Source: MH13 sp040219355
Lineage (GTDB): Bacteria > Pseudomonadota > Alphaproteobacteria > Rhizobiales > MH13
NCBI GenBank assembly: GCA_040219355.1
Contig: JAVJSN010000004.1
Coordinates: 34,813-98,812 of the forward strand
Reading direction: 5' to 3'
Length of the DNA stretch: 64,000 bases
The notes beneath the pieces are model-generated. The model was given only the letters and a program-made list of their open reading frames with translations, made no database searches and was not told the DNA's origin. The position numbers and the translations under genes were made by a program. Of this stretch, positions 55,015 to 63,161 are shown piece by piece. Position 1 is the stretch's first letter, and each line of letters starts with the position of its first letter.

Positions 55015-55539
55015 CTATTGAACGATGATTTCGCGAAACAAAACGGCATCAATTTCCGCAGGAAAGATTGCAAGATTGATACGCCGCTGAAGCTCATGCT
55101 TGAGCCGAAACAGACCCGCAGAGCCTTCCAGATCGGACACGCGAAGCTCGCGTAGATAGGTCTGAAAAACATCGAGGATGCGCGGCAAATTCGGCTCAAT
55201 CACGCCGCCAATTTCTTCATTCGACATCTCAAGCGCGACAGTCAGACGAAGATATTGCGCCCGCCGCTCGGCGTTGGACAGGTTGACCGTGATTTCTGGC
55301 AGATCGTAGTAAAACTTCGGCGCCTGAGCTTGTTCAATCGCGATTTCTTCTGGGCTGCTGCCACCAACCCAACCGAGCAAGAAAGCCGCGCCAACACCGC
55401 CGCCCACGAGAAAAACCACGCCAACGGCCGCGACGATGATCAGCATCTTCTTGGATAGCTTGCGCTTGCCGCCATCCTCAAATGCATCCTCGCCTTCGCC
55501 ATCAGCTAAATCGTCTGGGGTTACATCTACGTCGGCCAT
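55015..55539 (-). CDS. fliL: Flagellar protein FliL
   Basis: A 174-residue protein with a short acidic cytoplasmic N-terminus, one membrane helix (KKMLIIVAAVGVVFLVGGGV, ~30-55) and a periplasmic stomatin-like FliL domain (FYYDLPEITVNL, YLRLTVALEM, ELQRRINLAIFPAEIDAVLF). FliL surrounds the stator and supports torque under load. It is the first gene of the minus-strand run fliL-fliM-DUF6468-motE-TPR. A CtrA-type box lies 52-66 nt upstream of its start. Confidence 0.95.
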   Translation of the reverse strand: MADVDVTPDDLADGEGEDAFEDGGKRKLSKKMLIIVAAVGVVFLVGGGVGAAFLLGWVGGSSPEEIAIEQAQAPKFYYDLPEITVNLSNAERRAQYLRLTVALEMSNEEIGGVIEPNLPRILDVFQTYLRELRVSDLEGSAGLFRLKHELQRRINLAIFPAEIDAVLFREIIVQ

Positions 55540-55590
55540 GGAGTGCGCCCTATTGAAAAACCTTGTGCGTTAACCAATGAGCGCCGTTGG

Positions 55591-55605
55591 TTAACGAAGT
55601 GTTGA
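55591..55605. promoter_or_regulatory. CtrA-type box (one mismatch) upstream of fliL
   Basis: TTAA-CGAAGTG-TTGA differs from TTAA-N7-TTAA at one base. A further lone TTAA half-site lies at 55570. The distance to the fliL start (52 nt) equals that of the perfect box upstream of fliX, which supports it. Confidence 0.55.
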
Positions 55606-55720
55606 CGACCCGGCCAGAATTGCCGGGTGACACACTTTGGGGGGCGGCAAGAACACCCTGTCGCGCAACAGGAAAAACCGCAAAATCCCATATCTTGTTG
55701 TAATAAAAAGATTTTTTAAA

Positions 55721-55737
55721 CTGGCATGGCACCTGCA
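55721..55737 (+). promoter_or_regulatory. Sigma-54-like promoter of flgF
   Basis: CTGGCATG-GCAC-CTGCA keeps the invariant GG at 55723-55724 and GC at 55735-55736 with the correct ten bases between. It differs from YTGGCACG-N4-TTGC at two positions. It lies 123 nt upstream of the flgF ATG, leaving a long leader. The rest of the 320-bp fliL-flgF gap shows the CtrA-type box and no gene. Confidence 0.6.
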
Positions 55738-55859
55738 TGAGGTAAGACATCGTTCACCATGTTGCCTGCTGGGGAGCTCGGCGTCTTGGCCCGAACGAGA
55801 CCCACATCACCAAATTTTGGCGATGTGTCTTAACGATTCATGGAGAGGAATCGCCCGTC

Positions 55860-56600
55860 ATGATGAATGCACAGCTTGTTGGACTGTCTCGCGAAGTCGC
55901 TCTGCGCCGTGAACTCGACGTCATCGCCAACAATTTGGCGAACATGAACACCACCGGTTTCCAAGCCGAGCGCGTAGCTTTTGAGGACTACTTGATGCCG
56001 CGCGCTGAGGCGTCAGCGTTTCAGCACCGAGACCATGACGTTGCGTTCGTGCAGGATTGGGCAACATATCGCGACACACAGCCTGGTGCTCGCGAGATGA
56101 CGGGCAATGAACTGGATATCGCCCTGTCGCCGGGCGGCTACCTCACGGTCGAAACGCCACAAGGCATCCGTTACACCCGCGATGGTGCGCTGCAGATCAA
56201 CGATCAAGGCCAGTTGGTGACCCATAGCGGCCACCCCGTTATCTCGCTGGGCGGCACACCAATCCTCTTCACACCCGCTGACAGCGACATCACCATCGGA
56301 GGAAGCGGCCAAATCACCACCAATGCAGGCGGTCGCGGCACGCTTCAGTTGGTGTCTTTTCCCAGCGAGCAGGCTTTGGAAAAAGTCGGCGCTAATCTTT
56401 TTGCCGCGCCTGAAGCGGCCGATCCCGACCCTTCAGTACGGCTGACACAAGGCGTGTTGGAAACCTCCAACGTCCAGCCGGTCCGTGAAATGTCCCGCAT
56501 GGTTGAGGTGCAACGCGCCTACGAGATGCAATCCAACATGATGCGCCAATCCGATCAGATGCGTCAGGAGGCCATCCGCCTTCTGGGTCGTCTGAGCTAA
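55860..56600 (+). CDS. flgF: Flagellar basal-body rod protein FlgF
   Basis: A 246-residue proximal rod protein. Rod-family N-terminus LDVIANNLANMNTTGFQAER and C-terminal MVEVQRAYEMQSNMMRQSDQM are present, with the core YTRDGALQINDQGQLVTHSG typical of FlgF/FlgG. It leads the plus-strand set flgF-flgG-flgA-flgH, behind a sigma-54-like promoter. Confidence 0.95.
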   Translation: MMNAQLVGLSREVALRRELDVIANNLANMNTTGFQAERVAFEDYLMPRAEASAFQHRDHDVAFVQDWATYRDTQPGAREMTGNELDIALSPGGYLTVETPQGIRYTRDGALQINDQGQLVTHSGHPVISLGGTPILFTPADSDITIGGSGQITTNAGGRGTLQLVSFPSEQALEKVGANLFAAPEAADPDPSVRLTQGVLETSNVQPVREMSRMVEVQRAYEMQSNMMRQSDQMRQEAIRLLGRLS

Positions 56601-56620
56601 GCGTCCAGGAGACGAAACCC

Positions 56621-57409
56621 ATGCAAGCGCTTTACATCGCATCAACCGGCATGATGGCCCAAGAGACGAACGTCGAGGTCATCTCCAACAATATCGCCAA
56701 CATGCGCACGGCCGGCTTTAAGAAGCAGCGCGCCGAATTTCAGGACCTCCTCTACCAGAATCTACGTCGCGTCGGCGCCGAAACCTCTGAGCAAGGCACG
56801 ATCTTGCCATCGGGCGTGCAGATTGGTTCCGGTGTCATGACCGCTGCCACGCCGCGCATCATGAGCCAAGGCTCCATTCAGCCGACCGACAAAGAGCTGG
56901 ATATGGCAATCTCTGGTGATGGCTTCTTTCAAATCCAACTGCCAGATGGCGGTACGGCTTACACCCGCGCTGGTACATTTGAGCGCGATGCGACAGGGAC
57001 GCTTGTGACGGCCGATGGTTTCACTGTTGAACCAGGCATCACCATCCCCAACAATGCGCGCGGATTGGCCATCGGCGTCGATGGAACAGTAACCGCAGTT
57101 CTTGGCACAGGTGGAACCGCCACGACAATCGGCCAGGTCGAACTTGCCCGCTTTATCAATCAGAGCGGCTTACAGGCCATCGGCGACAATCTTTTCATGG
57201 AAACAGCGTCGAGTGGTGCGCCGGTTACCGGTAATCCAGGCGAGGAGGGTTTTGGATCCGTTCGCCAAGGCTACATTGAGCTCGCCAACGTCAATTCGGT
57301 CACCGAAATTTCCGATCTCATCGCTGCCCAGCGCGCCTATGAGATGAACGCTCGTGTGGTGCGCGCAGCCGATGAGATGCTGTCAAACACCTCGCAGATG
57401 ATGCGCTAA
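56621..57409 (+). CDS. flgG: Flagellar basal-body rod protein FlgG
   Basis: A 262-residue distal rod protein. Signatures: ALYIASTGMMAQETNVEVISNNIANM at the N-terminus (key part VISNNIANMRTAGFKKQ), LDMAISGDGFFQIQLPDG, YTRAGTFERDATG, and the C-terminal AYEMNARVVRAADEML. It follows flgF by 20 bp; a GGAG-type site precedes the ATG. Confidence 0.97.
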   Translation: MQALYIASTGMMAQETNVEVISNNIANMRTAGFKKQRAEFQDLLYQNLRRVGAETSEQGTILPSGVQIGSGVMTAATPRIMSQGSIQPTDKELDMAISGDGFFQIQLPDGGTAYTRAGTFERDATGTLVTADGFTVEPGITIPNNARGLAIGVDGTVTAVLGTGGTATTIGQVELARFINQSGLQAIGDNLFMETASSGAPVTGNPGEEGFGSVRQGYIELANVNSVTEISDLIAAQRAYEMNARVVRAADEMLSNTSQMMR

Positions 57410-57423
57410 GGAGGATCTGGACA

Positions 57424-58476
57424 ATGATCACCCGTTTGCTCTTGGCCCTGCTTTTCTTCTTCGTGGCCGCACCCTTTTCCATCGCCCAATCAACCATCGG
57501 CGCGCGCATCTCCGATCAGTTCGATGCGCCGTTGCCATTGCTGCGCTCACAAGTCGTTGTGACGTCTGATTTGGTAACCCTTGGCGACCTCTTCGACCAT
57601 GCGGGCATGTATGCTGAGACACCAGTTTTCCGGGCGCCTGCCCCTGGAACCCGTGGCCGAGTTCCAGCTCACACCGTGCTTGGAGCGGCCCGCCAAGCCG
57701 GCCTAGATATCGTCGATTTGGCCGGTCTAACCGAGATTTCGGTGGAGCGTGCCGGCGTGTGGTTGAACGCCACTGACTTCGAAGACATGCTGCAGGACGC
57801 TTTGCAGAGCCAGCTCACCAACCTACGCGGCGAAAACGCGGGACGCTATGCCATCACGCTTGCGAGCAGCCCTTCACCCATCATGATCGCCACTGAAGTT
57901 GCCAGCAGCCTACAGGTGGACTTGCTCATTGCACCGTCAGGACGCTCAGAACGCTTTGCGGCTCTTATTCGCACGCCTTCAGGTCAAGAAATCGCCCGTC
58001 TGGACGGCCGTGCTGAACACAGGGTTATGGTTCCCGTCCTTGGACGCGCCCTGGCACGCGGCGATGTCATTCGCGCCTCGGATCTGAGGCTGCAAGACGT
58101 CTCCTTCAGCCGCACACTGGGCACGCCAACCTTGCTGGATAACGCCGATATCATTGGACAAGCAGCGCGCCGCTCACTGCGCGCAGGTGCTCCGCTCAAT
58201 CCAGATGATTTGGCCGAGCCATTGATGGTGGAACGGCAAGATTTGGTGACGCTGGTTTATCGTCACGGTGCGCTAGCCCTGACAGTACGCGCCCGCGCCA
58301 TGGACGATGGCGCCGAGGGTCAATCCATCGACGTGATGAACTTGCAATCCGACCGTCTTGTCCGCGGTGTCGTCGCCGGCCCCGGCCTGGTCCACGTGGT
58401 TGGTCCGATGCAAGACATTGCAACAGCCACACGCCTTTTCTCATCCAACTCTGACACGGCGGAGCGCATCCAATGA
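57424..58476 (+). CDS. flgA: Flagella basal body P-ring formation protein FlgA
   Basis: A 350-residue exported chaperone for P-ring assembly, longer than the ~220 residues of the enterobacterial form. A signal peptide (ITRLLLALLFFFVAAPFSIAQ) opens it. A first domain (~40-200) contains LVTLGDLFDHAGM and VPAHTVLGAARQAGLDIVDL, and the C-terminal SAF domain (~205-335) has VPVLGRALARGDVIRASDL, DNADIIGQAARRSLRAGAPL and the GPGLVHVVG end. It overlaps flgH by 4 bp. Confidence 0.93.
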   Translation: MITRLLLALLFFFVAAPFSIAQSTIGARISDQFDAPLPLLRSQVVVTSDLVTLGDLFDHAGMYAETPVFRAPAPGTRGRVPAHTVLGAARQAGLDIVDLAGLTEISVERAGVWLNATDFEDMLQDALQSQLTNLRGENAGRYAITLASSPSPIMIATEVASSLQVDLLIAPSGRSERFAALIRTPSGQEIARLDGRAEHRVMVPVLGRALARGDVIRASDLRLQDVSFSRTLGTPTLLDNADIIGQAARRSLRAGAPLNPDDLAEPLMVERQDLVTLVYRHGALALTVRARAMDDGAEGQSIDVMNLQSDRLVRGVVAGPGLVHVVGPMQDIATATRLFSSNSDTAERIQ

Positions 58477-59222
58477 GCCTTATTTCGAACTATCGACGCC
58501 TCGCTGTCCTCGCCCTTGCGGGTCTGGCCCTAGCAGGTTGCTCAGCAGCAGACCGCGTCGCCAACATTGGCGAACAACCCGCTTTGTCTGCCATACAAAA
58601 CCCGACCACTCAGCCAGGCTATCGCCCCGTTTCCATGCCGATGCCCGAGCCTATGGTGGCAACCTACAGCCCTAACTCGCTTTGGCGGTCTGGCTCGCGT
58701 GCGTTCTTTAACGACCAGCGCGCCTCGCGGATCGGCGACTTGGTGACCGTGCGGGTCGATATCACCGACAGCGCACAGATTGCCAACCAAACCTCGCGCA
58801 ACCGCACAGCCAACGAAGAACTCGGTGGTGGCGGCATGATTGGCTATCAGCTTGACCGGATTTTGCCAAACGGCGGCACGCCAGAGGCGATTGCCAACTT
58901 CGGCACCGACTCATCGTCAGGCGGTCAAGGGTCGGTGAACCGCTCTGAAAGCCTCACCACCACCGTTGCGGCGGTCGTGACGCAGGTTCTACCCAACGGC
59001 AATATGGTCATCGAAGGACGTCAGGAAGTGCGCGTCAACTTCGAGGTTCGCGAGCTCATCGTCGCAGGTGTGGTTCGTCCAGAAGACATTGATGCGACCA
59101 ACACCATCGAATCCTCCAAGATCGCCGAGGCGCGTATTGCTTACGGTGGACGCGGACAGATCACCGATGTGCAGCAGCCCCGTTACGGTCAGCAGCTCTT
59201 CGATATCCTGATGCCGTTCTAA
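58473..59222 (+). CDS. flgH: Flagellar L-ring protein FlgH
   Basis: A 249-residue outer-membrane lipoprotein forming the L-ring bushing. The lipobox is LAGC (Cys near residue 22) after the hydrophobic RLAVLALAGLALAG. Motifs: SLWRSGSRAFFNDQRASRIGDLVTVRVDI (key part RIGDLVTVRV) and the C-terminal LIVAGVVRPEDI, GRGQITDVQQPRYGQQLFDILMPF. ATG overlaps the flgA stop (ATGA). Confidence 0.96.
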   Translation: MSLISNYRRLAVLALAGLALAGCSAADRVANIGEQPALSAIQNPTTQPGYRPVSMPMPEPMVATYSPNSLWRSGSRAFFNDQRASRIGDLVTVRVDITDSAQIANQTSRNRTANEELGGGGMIGYQLDRILPNGGTPEAIANFGTDSSSGGQGSVNRSESLTTTVAAVVTQVLPNGNMVIEGRQEVRVNFEVRELIVAGVVRPEDIDATNTIESSKIAEARIAYGGRGQITDVQQPRYGQQLFDILMPF

Positions 59223-59350
59223 CAACGGCAGCGACGTCAGCAGAGGTTGACGGGTCCCAACCCCGTTGACTTATGCCCCTGGCATGCTCTCTCCCACGAT
59301 GCGCAGAAGCTCCCCATATTTCGGCGCATCTCACCGCATGCCAGACAAAA

Positions 59351-59391
59351 AAGGCGCGGCATCCAGAACAGATGCCGCGCCTTATTGTTTT
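59351..59391. terminator. Bidirectional terminator between flgH and dksA
   Basis: A 13-bp perfect stem AAGGCGCGGCATC/GATGCCGCGCCTT (59351-59363 with 59371-59383) with a 7-nt loop, followed by ATTGTTTT on plus and preceded by an A tract that reads TTTTTTG on minus. It can stop both convergent genes. Confidence 0.9.
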
Positions 59392-59409
59392 AAGCGTTGA
59401 ACCGCTGGT

Positions 59410-59823
59410 TCAATCGTCGCGATACACCTTCTCGCGGCGCTCGTGGGCCTCTTGAGCTTCCAAAGAAAGCGTCGCAATTGGCCGCGCATCCAAGCGCTTC
59501 AGCGTGATGGGTTCACCGGTTTCTTCGCAGAACCCATACGTCCCATCGTCAATCCGTCGCAGGGCTGCATTAATCTTGGAAATCAACTTGCGCTGACGAT
59601 CACGAGCCCGCAACTCAATCGACCGATCTGTCTCGGACGATGCCCTGTCGGTTAGATCGGGGTGATTGACGGTGTCATCTTGCATATGGGCCAGCGTATC
59701 GCGCGCTTCGGCCAATATCTCTTCTTTCCACGCAATCAATTTCTTTCGGAAATAACTGCGCTGACGCTCATTCATAAACGGCTCATCTTCAGATGGCCGG
59801 TAGTCATCTTGTACGTCCAACAT
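59410..59823 (-). CDS. dksA: DksA family transcription factor, reduced zinc finger
   Basis: A 137-residue DksA, which enters the RNA polymerase secondary channel and works with ppGpp. The coiled-coil tip region DLTDRASSETDRSIELRARDRQRK is present (cited by DRASSETDRSIELR) with the functional Asp pair. Of the four zinc-binding Cys of E. coli DksA only the first remains (FCEETGEP); the second, third and fourth are Thr, Ser-Leu context and Ala (RPIATLSLEAQEAHE). Such Cys-poor DksA forms are known in alphaproteobacteria and can be functional. The frame opens at 59904; the ATG at 59823 (MLDVQDDYRP) gives the normal length. Confidence 0.93.
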   Translation of the reverse strand: MLDVQDDYRPSEDEPFMNERQRSYFRKKLIAWKEEILAEARDTLAHMQDDTVNHPDLTDRASSETDRSIELRARDRQRKLISKINAALRRIDDGTYGFCEETGEPITLKRLDARPIATLSLEAQEAHERREKVYRDD

Positions 59824-60000
59824 AACGCTCCCTCCGCCCAGAATCGGCCTAACGCCAAGGTTGAAGTTTCGGCAGCCTATACGCGATAGCTTCGCACCCG
59901 ACAAGCAACGCTTGTGCGAGCTCTGTGTGAACCTGGTGGGAGGCTGTTAGCAAAGCGAACGCGACAAAAACAGGGTGATGTATTGGATTGGTGCGCGTTG

Positions 60001-60417
60001 CTACGCGTCGATCCCAAGTTTTGCCAATTCCACGCGTGCACGCAACGAGATATCGTCTACCAAAGCAGCCAGCTTGGGGTCGTCAGCGCCTTGTTTTGCG
60101 CGAATCAAAGACAGAAGAGATCCGACGCGCTGAGGCGAGATATGTCCAGCCAGGAGATCGGCACGAAGGGCTTCCAATTGGTCAAGAAGGTCATGCCCGT
60201 GCCGCACAGCGCGGCGCTCACGGTCATCGGCATTGTCCACAGACTGTAGCGCAAGAATCGCATCAAGGCCCTGCACGCCAGAGACGCCGCTGGAGACCGA
60301 CGTCGGCGAACCAGTCGCCCCGTCGCCTTGCGAGGGAACGGAAAATCCGCCCGCTGCACCGCTACCCTTGCGCGACTTGCTTAAGCCCGCAGATGTCTTT
60401 GGTCCTTCGACCCGCAT
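60001..60417 (-). CDS. fliX: Flagellar assembly regulator FliX
   Basis: A 138-residue FliX. In Caulobacter FliX links completion of the early basal body to the sigma-54 activator FlbD. Here the N-terminus MRVEGPKTSAGLSKSRKGSG and the C-terminal GHDLLDQLEALRADLLAG and LALVDDISLRARVELAKLGI-type region (cited by DDISLRARVELAKLG) are family-typical. It is divergent from flgI, with a perfect CtrA-type box 52 nt upstream of its start, the same arrangement as in Caulobacter. Confidence 0.92.
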   Translation of the reverse strand: MRVEGPKTSAGLSKSRKGSGAAGGFSVPSQGDGATGSPTSVSSGVSGVQGLDAILALQSVDNADDRERRAVRHGHDLLDQLEALRADLLAGHISPQRVGSLLSLIRAKQGADDPKLAALVDDISLRARVELAKLGIDA

Positions 60418-60468
60418 AAGGCCCTCCAGCCCCGTTCTTCAACCCGCCCCTATGTCCGGCCATTATGG

Positions 60469-60483
60469 TTAAGCAAACCTTAA
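60469..60483. promoter_or_regulatory. CtrA-type box (TTAA-N7-TTAA) between fliX and flgI
   Basis: TTAA-GCAAACC-TTAA matches the CtrA consensus exactly. It lies 52 nt upstream of the fliX start and is most likely its activator site. Confidence 0.75.
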
Positions 60484-60611
60484 GAACCCGGCACATTTGA
60501 CCGAGCTTAGGGCAAGCCTCGCCATGCTTTGACCATGTTGCCGCCTCCTTGACGCCGCCATTGCCTAAATTTTATCCCTGGATATCAAAGCCTTAGTCTT
60601 ATCCTCATGTG

Positions 60612-60628
60612 TTGGCACGGCTCTTGTA
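60612..60628 (+). promoter_or_regulatory. Sigma-54-like promoter of flgI
   Basis: TTGGCACG-GCTC-TTGTA has a perfect -24 element; the -12 element is TTGT where consensus is TTGC. The ten-base spacing between GG and G-T is correct. It lies 38 nt upstream of the flgI ATG. Confidence 0.7.
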
Positions 60629-60665
60629 AAGAAAGATAGCAAACCGCTGCCATTAGGAACCGCCC

Positions 60666-61790
60666 ATGCGCGCCCATATCCTTTCCATCTCTGCTCTTTT
60701 GTTCGCCATCGCGCTGACAATCGCCCTAACGCTTCCTGCCCAGGCGACATCGCGCATCAAAGACATTGCCGATTTTGAGGGTGTTCGTGAAAACCAACTG
60801 GTTGGCTATGGCCTCGTGGTTGGTCTCAATGGCACAGGCGACACGCTCAATAACGCGCCCTTCACCCGACAGTCTTTGCGGGCGATGCTGGAGCGATTGG
60901 GTGTTAACACGCCGGGTGATGAGCTACGCACGGCCAATGTTGCCGCGGTCATGGTAACCGCAAACCTTCCACCGTTCGCCACCCAAGGCACACGCATCGA
61001 CATCACCGTCTCAGCCCTTGGCGATGCCGACAGCCTTCAAGGCGGCACGCTTCTGGTGACCCCACTATTGGGCGCCGACGGCGAGGTTTACGCCATTGGG
61101 CAAGGCCCGGTTGCGATCGCCGGCTTTGAGGCTGGCGGAGCAGCAGCTTCGATCACCCGCGGTGTGCCAACCACAGGACGCATAGCCAACGGCGCGCTGG
61201 TTGAACGCGAAGTGCATTTCGACCTCGCCGGAATGAGTTCAATCCGCTTGGCGCTGCGCAATCCTGATCTGACAACAGCGCGCCGCATGGCGCTGGCCAT
61301 CAATGCGTTGCTGGGTGAAGAGCTTGCCGTCAGCACCGACCCAGGCACCGTTCAACTGACACTGCCAGCGCACTATCAGACAACGATGGTGGAACTGCTC
61401 ACTGATATTGAACAACTGCTGATCGAGCCGGATCAGACTGCGCGCATCGTGGTCGACGAAAGCTCGGGTATCATCGTGCTTGGCCGCGACGTGCGCGTCT
61501 CCACAGTTGCCATCGCACAAGGCAACCTCACTGTGACAATCACCGAAGAGCCGCAGGTCAGCCAAGCCCTACCGTTTGCTGAGAATGGCGAGACGGTCGT
61601 CGTGCCGCGCACGGCAATTGATGTGATTGAAGGACAAGAAACCCAACTCGGTATTGTCGAGCAGACGGTAACCTTGCGCGAACTGGTCGATGGCCTCAAC
61701 GCTTTGGGCATTGGACCGCGCGATCTGATTGCCATCCTCCACGCCATCAAGGCAGCCGGTGCGCTGCAAGCTGAAATTGAGGTGATGTAA
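60666..61790 (+). CDS. flgI: Flagellar P-ring protein FlgI
   Basis: A 374-residue periplasmic P-ring subunit. Signal peptide MRAHILSISALLFAIALTIA with cleavage near LPAQA. Family motifs: RIKDIADFEGVRENQLVGYGLVVGL (cited by NQLVGYGLVVGLNGTGD), NVAAVMVTANLPPFA, GTLLVTPLLGADG, and the C-terminal LRELVDGLNALGIGPRDLIAILHAIKAAGALQAE (cited by LGIGPRDLIAILHAIK). The stop is directly followed by the next ATG. Confidence 0.97.
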   Translation: MRAHILSISALLFAIALTIALTLPAQATSRIKDIADFEGVRENQLVGYGLVVGLNGTGDTLNNAPFTRQSLRAMLERLGVNTPGDELRTANVAAVMVTANLPPFATQGTRIDITVSALGDADSLQGGTLLVTPLLGADGEVYAIGQGPVAIAGFEAGGAAASITRGVPTTGRIANGALVEREVHFDLAGMSSIRLALRNPDLTTARRMALAINALLGEELAVSTDPGTVQLTLPAHYQTTMVELLTDIEQLLIEPDQTARIVVDESSGIIVLGRDVRVSTVAIAQGNLTVTITEEPQVSQALPFAENGETVVVPRTAIDVIEGQETQLGIVEQTVTLRELVDGLNALGIGPRDLIAILHAIKAAGALQAEIEVM

Positions 61791-62117
61791 ATGGACACTT
61801 CCTTGCAAACCCAAGCTGCCGCTCTGGCAAGTCCATCTACCCAGTCCTTGCACCGTATGGCTGCTGCGACCCAAGGCGACCCAGAAGCGATCCATGCAGC
61901 CGCTGAAGAGTTTGAGGCGGTGATGCTGACAGCCATGCTTAAGCCGATTTTTGAAGGCGTTGAGATCTCTGAACCTTTCGGCGGCGGCGAAGGGGAAAAG
62001 ATGTGGAAAGGCCTGCTGGTTGAAGAGTACGCCAAAGAGATGGCTGCCTCCGGTGGCATCGGCATTGCCGATCAAGTTCGCTCAGAGCTTCTGCGTATCC
62101 AGGAAACGATGAACTAG
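61791..62117 (+). CDS. FlgJ-type rod-binding protein (no muramidase domain)
   Basis: A 108-residue protein with the rod-binding domain of FlgJ (AAEEFEAVMLTAMLKPIFEG to GLLVEEYAKEMAASGGIGIAD) but without the peptidoglycan hydrolase half of enterobacterial FlgJ. This short form is the rule in alphaproteobacteria, where it is sometimes called CheL. It acts as rod cap or scaffold; a separate lytic enzyme is expected elsewhere. It abuts flgI with no gap. Confidence 0.9.
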   Translation: MDTSLQTQAAALASPSTQSLHRMAAATQGDPEAIHAAAEEFEAVMLTAMLKPIFEGVEISEPFGGGEGEKMWKGLLVEEYAKEMAASGGIGIADQVRSELLRIQETMN

Positions 62118-62121
62118 GACG

Positions 62122-62598
62122 ATGACGATGACACACCCGCTTTTGGCCCCAGATATGCCGATCACCGACCGCGACAGCGCCGCGAGCTTTGCTGAGCGCC
62201 TTCATGGGTTGATGATCGCCCTCACCCAACATCTGCGCCGCGAAACCAAGGCACTACGCGAGGGCGCCTTCTCAAAAGACGCCACTGATCAGGACACCAA
62301 GAACGAGTTGATGTTCGCCTATCGCTCAGCCCTCGGGCACCTGCAGGCGCACAAAGACATCATCTCGCGATTTGTGCCGGTGAAACTGGATGAGCTGCGC
62401 CGGTTGAATGAAGAGTTTCAAGCCGAGCTGCAGAAGAACTTGGCAACGGTGTCGACGGCCAAAGCGGTCTCAGAACACCTGCTCGCCCGCCTCTCCGACA
62501 AGGTATCAGCTGGTCGCCAGCCCAAGACCTATGGCGCGTCAGGAACCATGAATTCCGGCGGCCAGGCCGCGGCAATTTCGGTTGATCGTGCTCTTTAA
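62122..62598 (+). CDS. FlgN-like flagellar protein
   Basis: A 158-residue helical protein. The N-terminal half (FAERLHGLMIALTQHLRRETKALREG) resembles FlgN-type export chaperones that guard hook-filament junction proteins; the tail PKTYGASGTMNSGG...ISVDRAL matches alphaproteobacterial proteins annotated as flagellar FlgN or hypothetical proteins following flgJ. It follows the flgJ-like gene by 4 bp, completing the flgI operon. Function is by context and weak similarity. Confidence 0.65.
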   Translation: MTMTHPLLAPDMPITDRDSAASFAERLHGLMIALTQHLRRETKALREGAFSKDATDQDTKNELMFAYRSALGHLQAHKDIISRFVPVKLDELRRLNEEFQAELQKNLATVSTAKAVSEHLLARLSDKVSAGRQPKTYGASGTMNSGGQAAAISVDRAL

Positions 62599-62655
62599 TC
62601 GCTTACCGCTACGGCACAACACCTAACGGAATCCTTAACTGAAGATTCACGCGTT

Positions 62656-62720
62656 CGTCCTATCCTGACTCACACTGAGACAGGTTCGCCTCTTTGTAGT
62701 GAGTACCCGAGGATAGGACG
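62656..62720 (+). promoter_or_regulatory. Leader hairpin masking the ribosome site of the FlaG-like gene
   Basis: CGTCCTATCCT (62656-62666) and AGGATAGGACG (62710-62720) pair perfectly over 11 bp; ACTCAC (62668-62673) and GTGAGT (62699-62704) pair inside; and AGG-TTCG-CCT closes the top with a TTCG loop (62682-62691). The 3' arm ends at the base before the ATG and takes in most of the GAGGA ribosome site (62709-62713). The whole is a 65-nt nested hairpin expected to block translation unless opened. Confidence 0.65.
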
Positions 62721-63101
62721 ATGGATACGCGAGCACCCCAGGGCTTTGTGCCTATTGTTGCCGCTGTCGAACCCAAAGCAAAACGCGGTTCGGCCGCGAC
62801 CGATTTGCCAAAACCCAAAGCTGTTGAGCCAAGCGCGGAAGCCCCGCGTTCAAACAATGAGCAGATTGCCGAAGATGAAGCACGCCGCGCCCGGCAACAG
62901 GCAATGGCAGATGCATTGCGCGCGCAATCTGAGTGGGACGTCAAAACCCATGAGGCCACAGGCTCGCTGGTGATCCAGACGCTTGCCGGTGACACGGGCG
63001 AACTGCGCCATCAGTTCCCCAACAACGCTACGCTGAAACAACGCGCCATCGCCCGTTACGATGCCCTCCAGGGGGTCTCTGAGATCCGTCGGACAGTTTA
63101 A
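62721..63101 (+). CDS. FlaG-like flagellar-cluster protein
   Basis: A 126-residue soluble protein. The N-terminal ~60 residues are charged and disordered-looking; the C-terminal part (ATGSLVIQTLAGDTGELRHQFPN, cited by SLVIQTLAGDTGELRHQFP) resembles the folded core of FlaG, a small protein beside flagellin genes that affects filament length. The match is weak and by eye. It lies just upstream of flagellin, and its start codon is directly behind the hairpin at 62656-62720. Confidence 0.55.
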   Translation: MDTRAPQGFVPIVAAVEPKAKRGSAATDLPKPKAVEPSAEAPRSNNEQIAEDEARRARQQAMADALRAQSEWDVKTHEATGSLVIQTLAGDTGELRHQFPNNATLKQRAIARYDALQGVSEIRRTV

Positions 63102-63161
63102 CGGCATGCGCTGACCATTGCGAGATATAGCAGGCGAGTGTTGAAGCTCGCTTTGGCCTGC

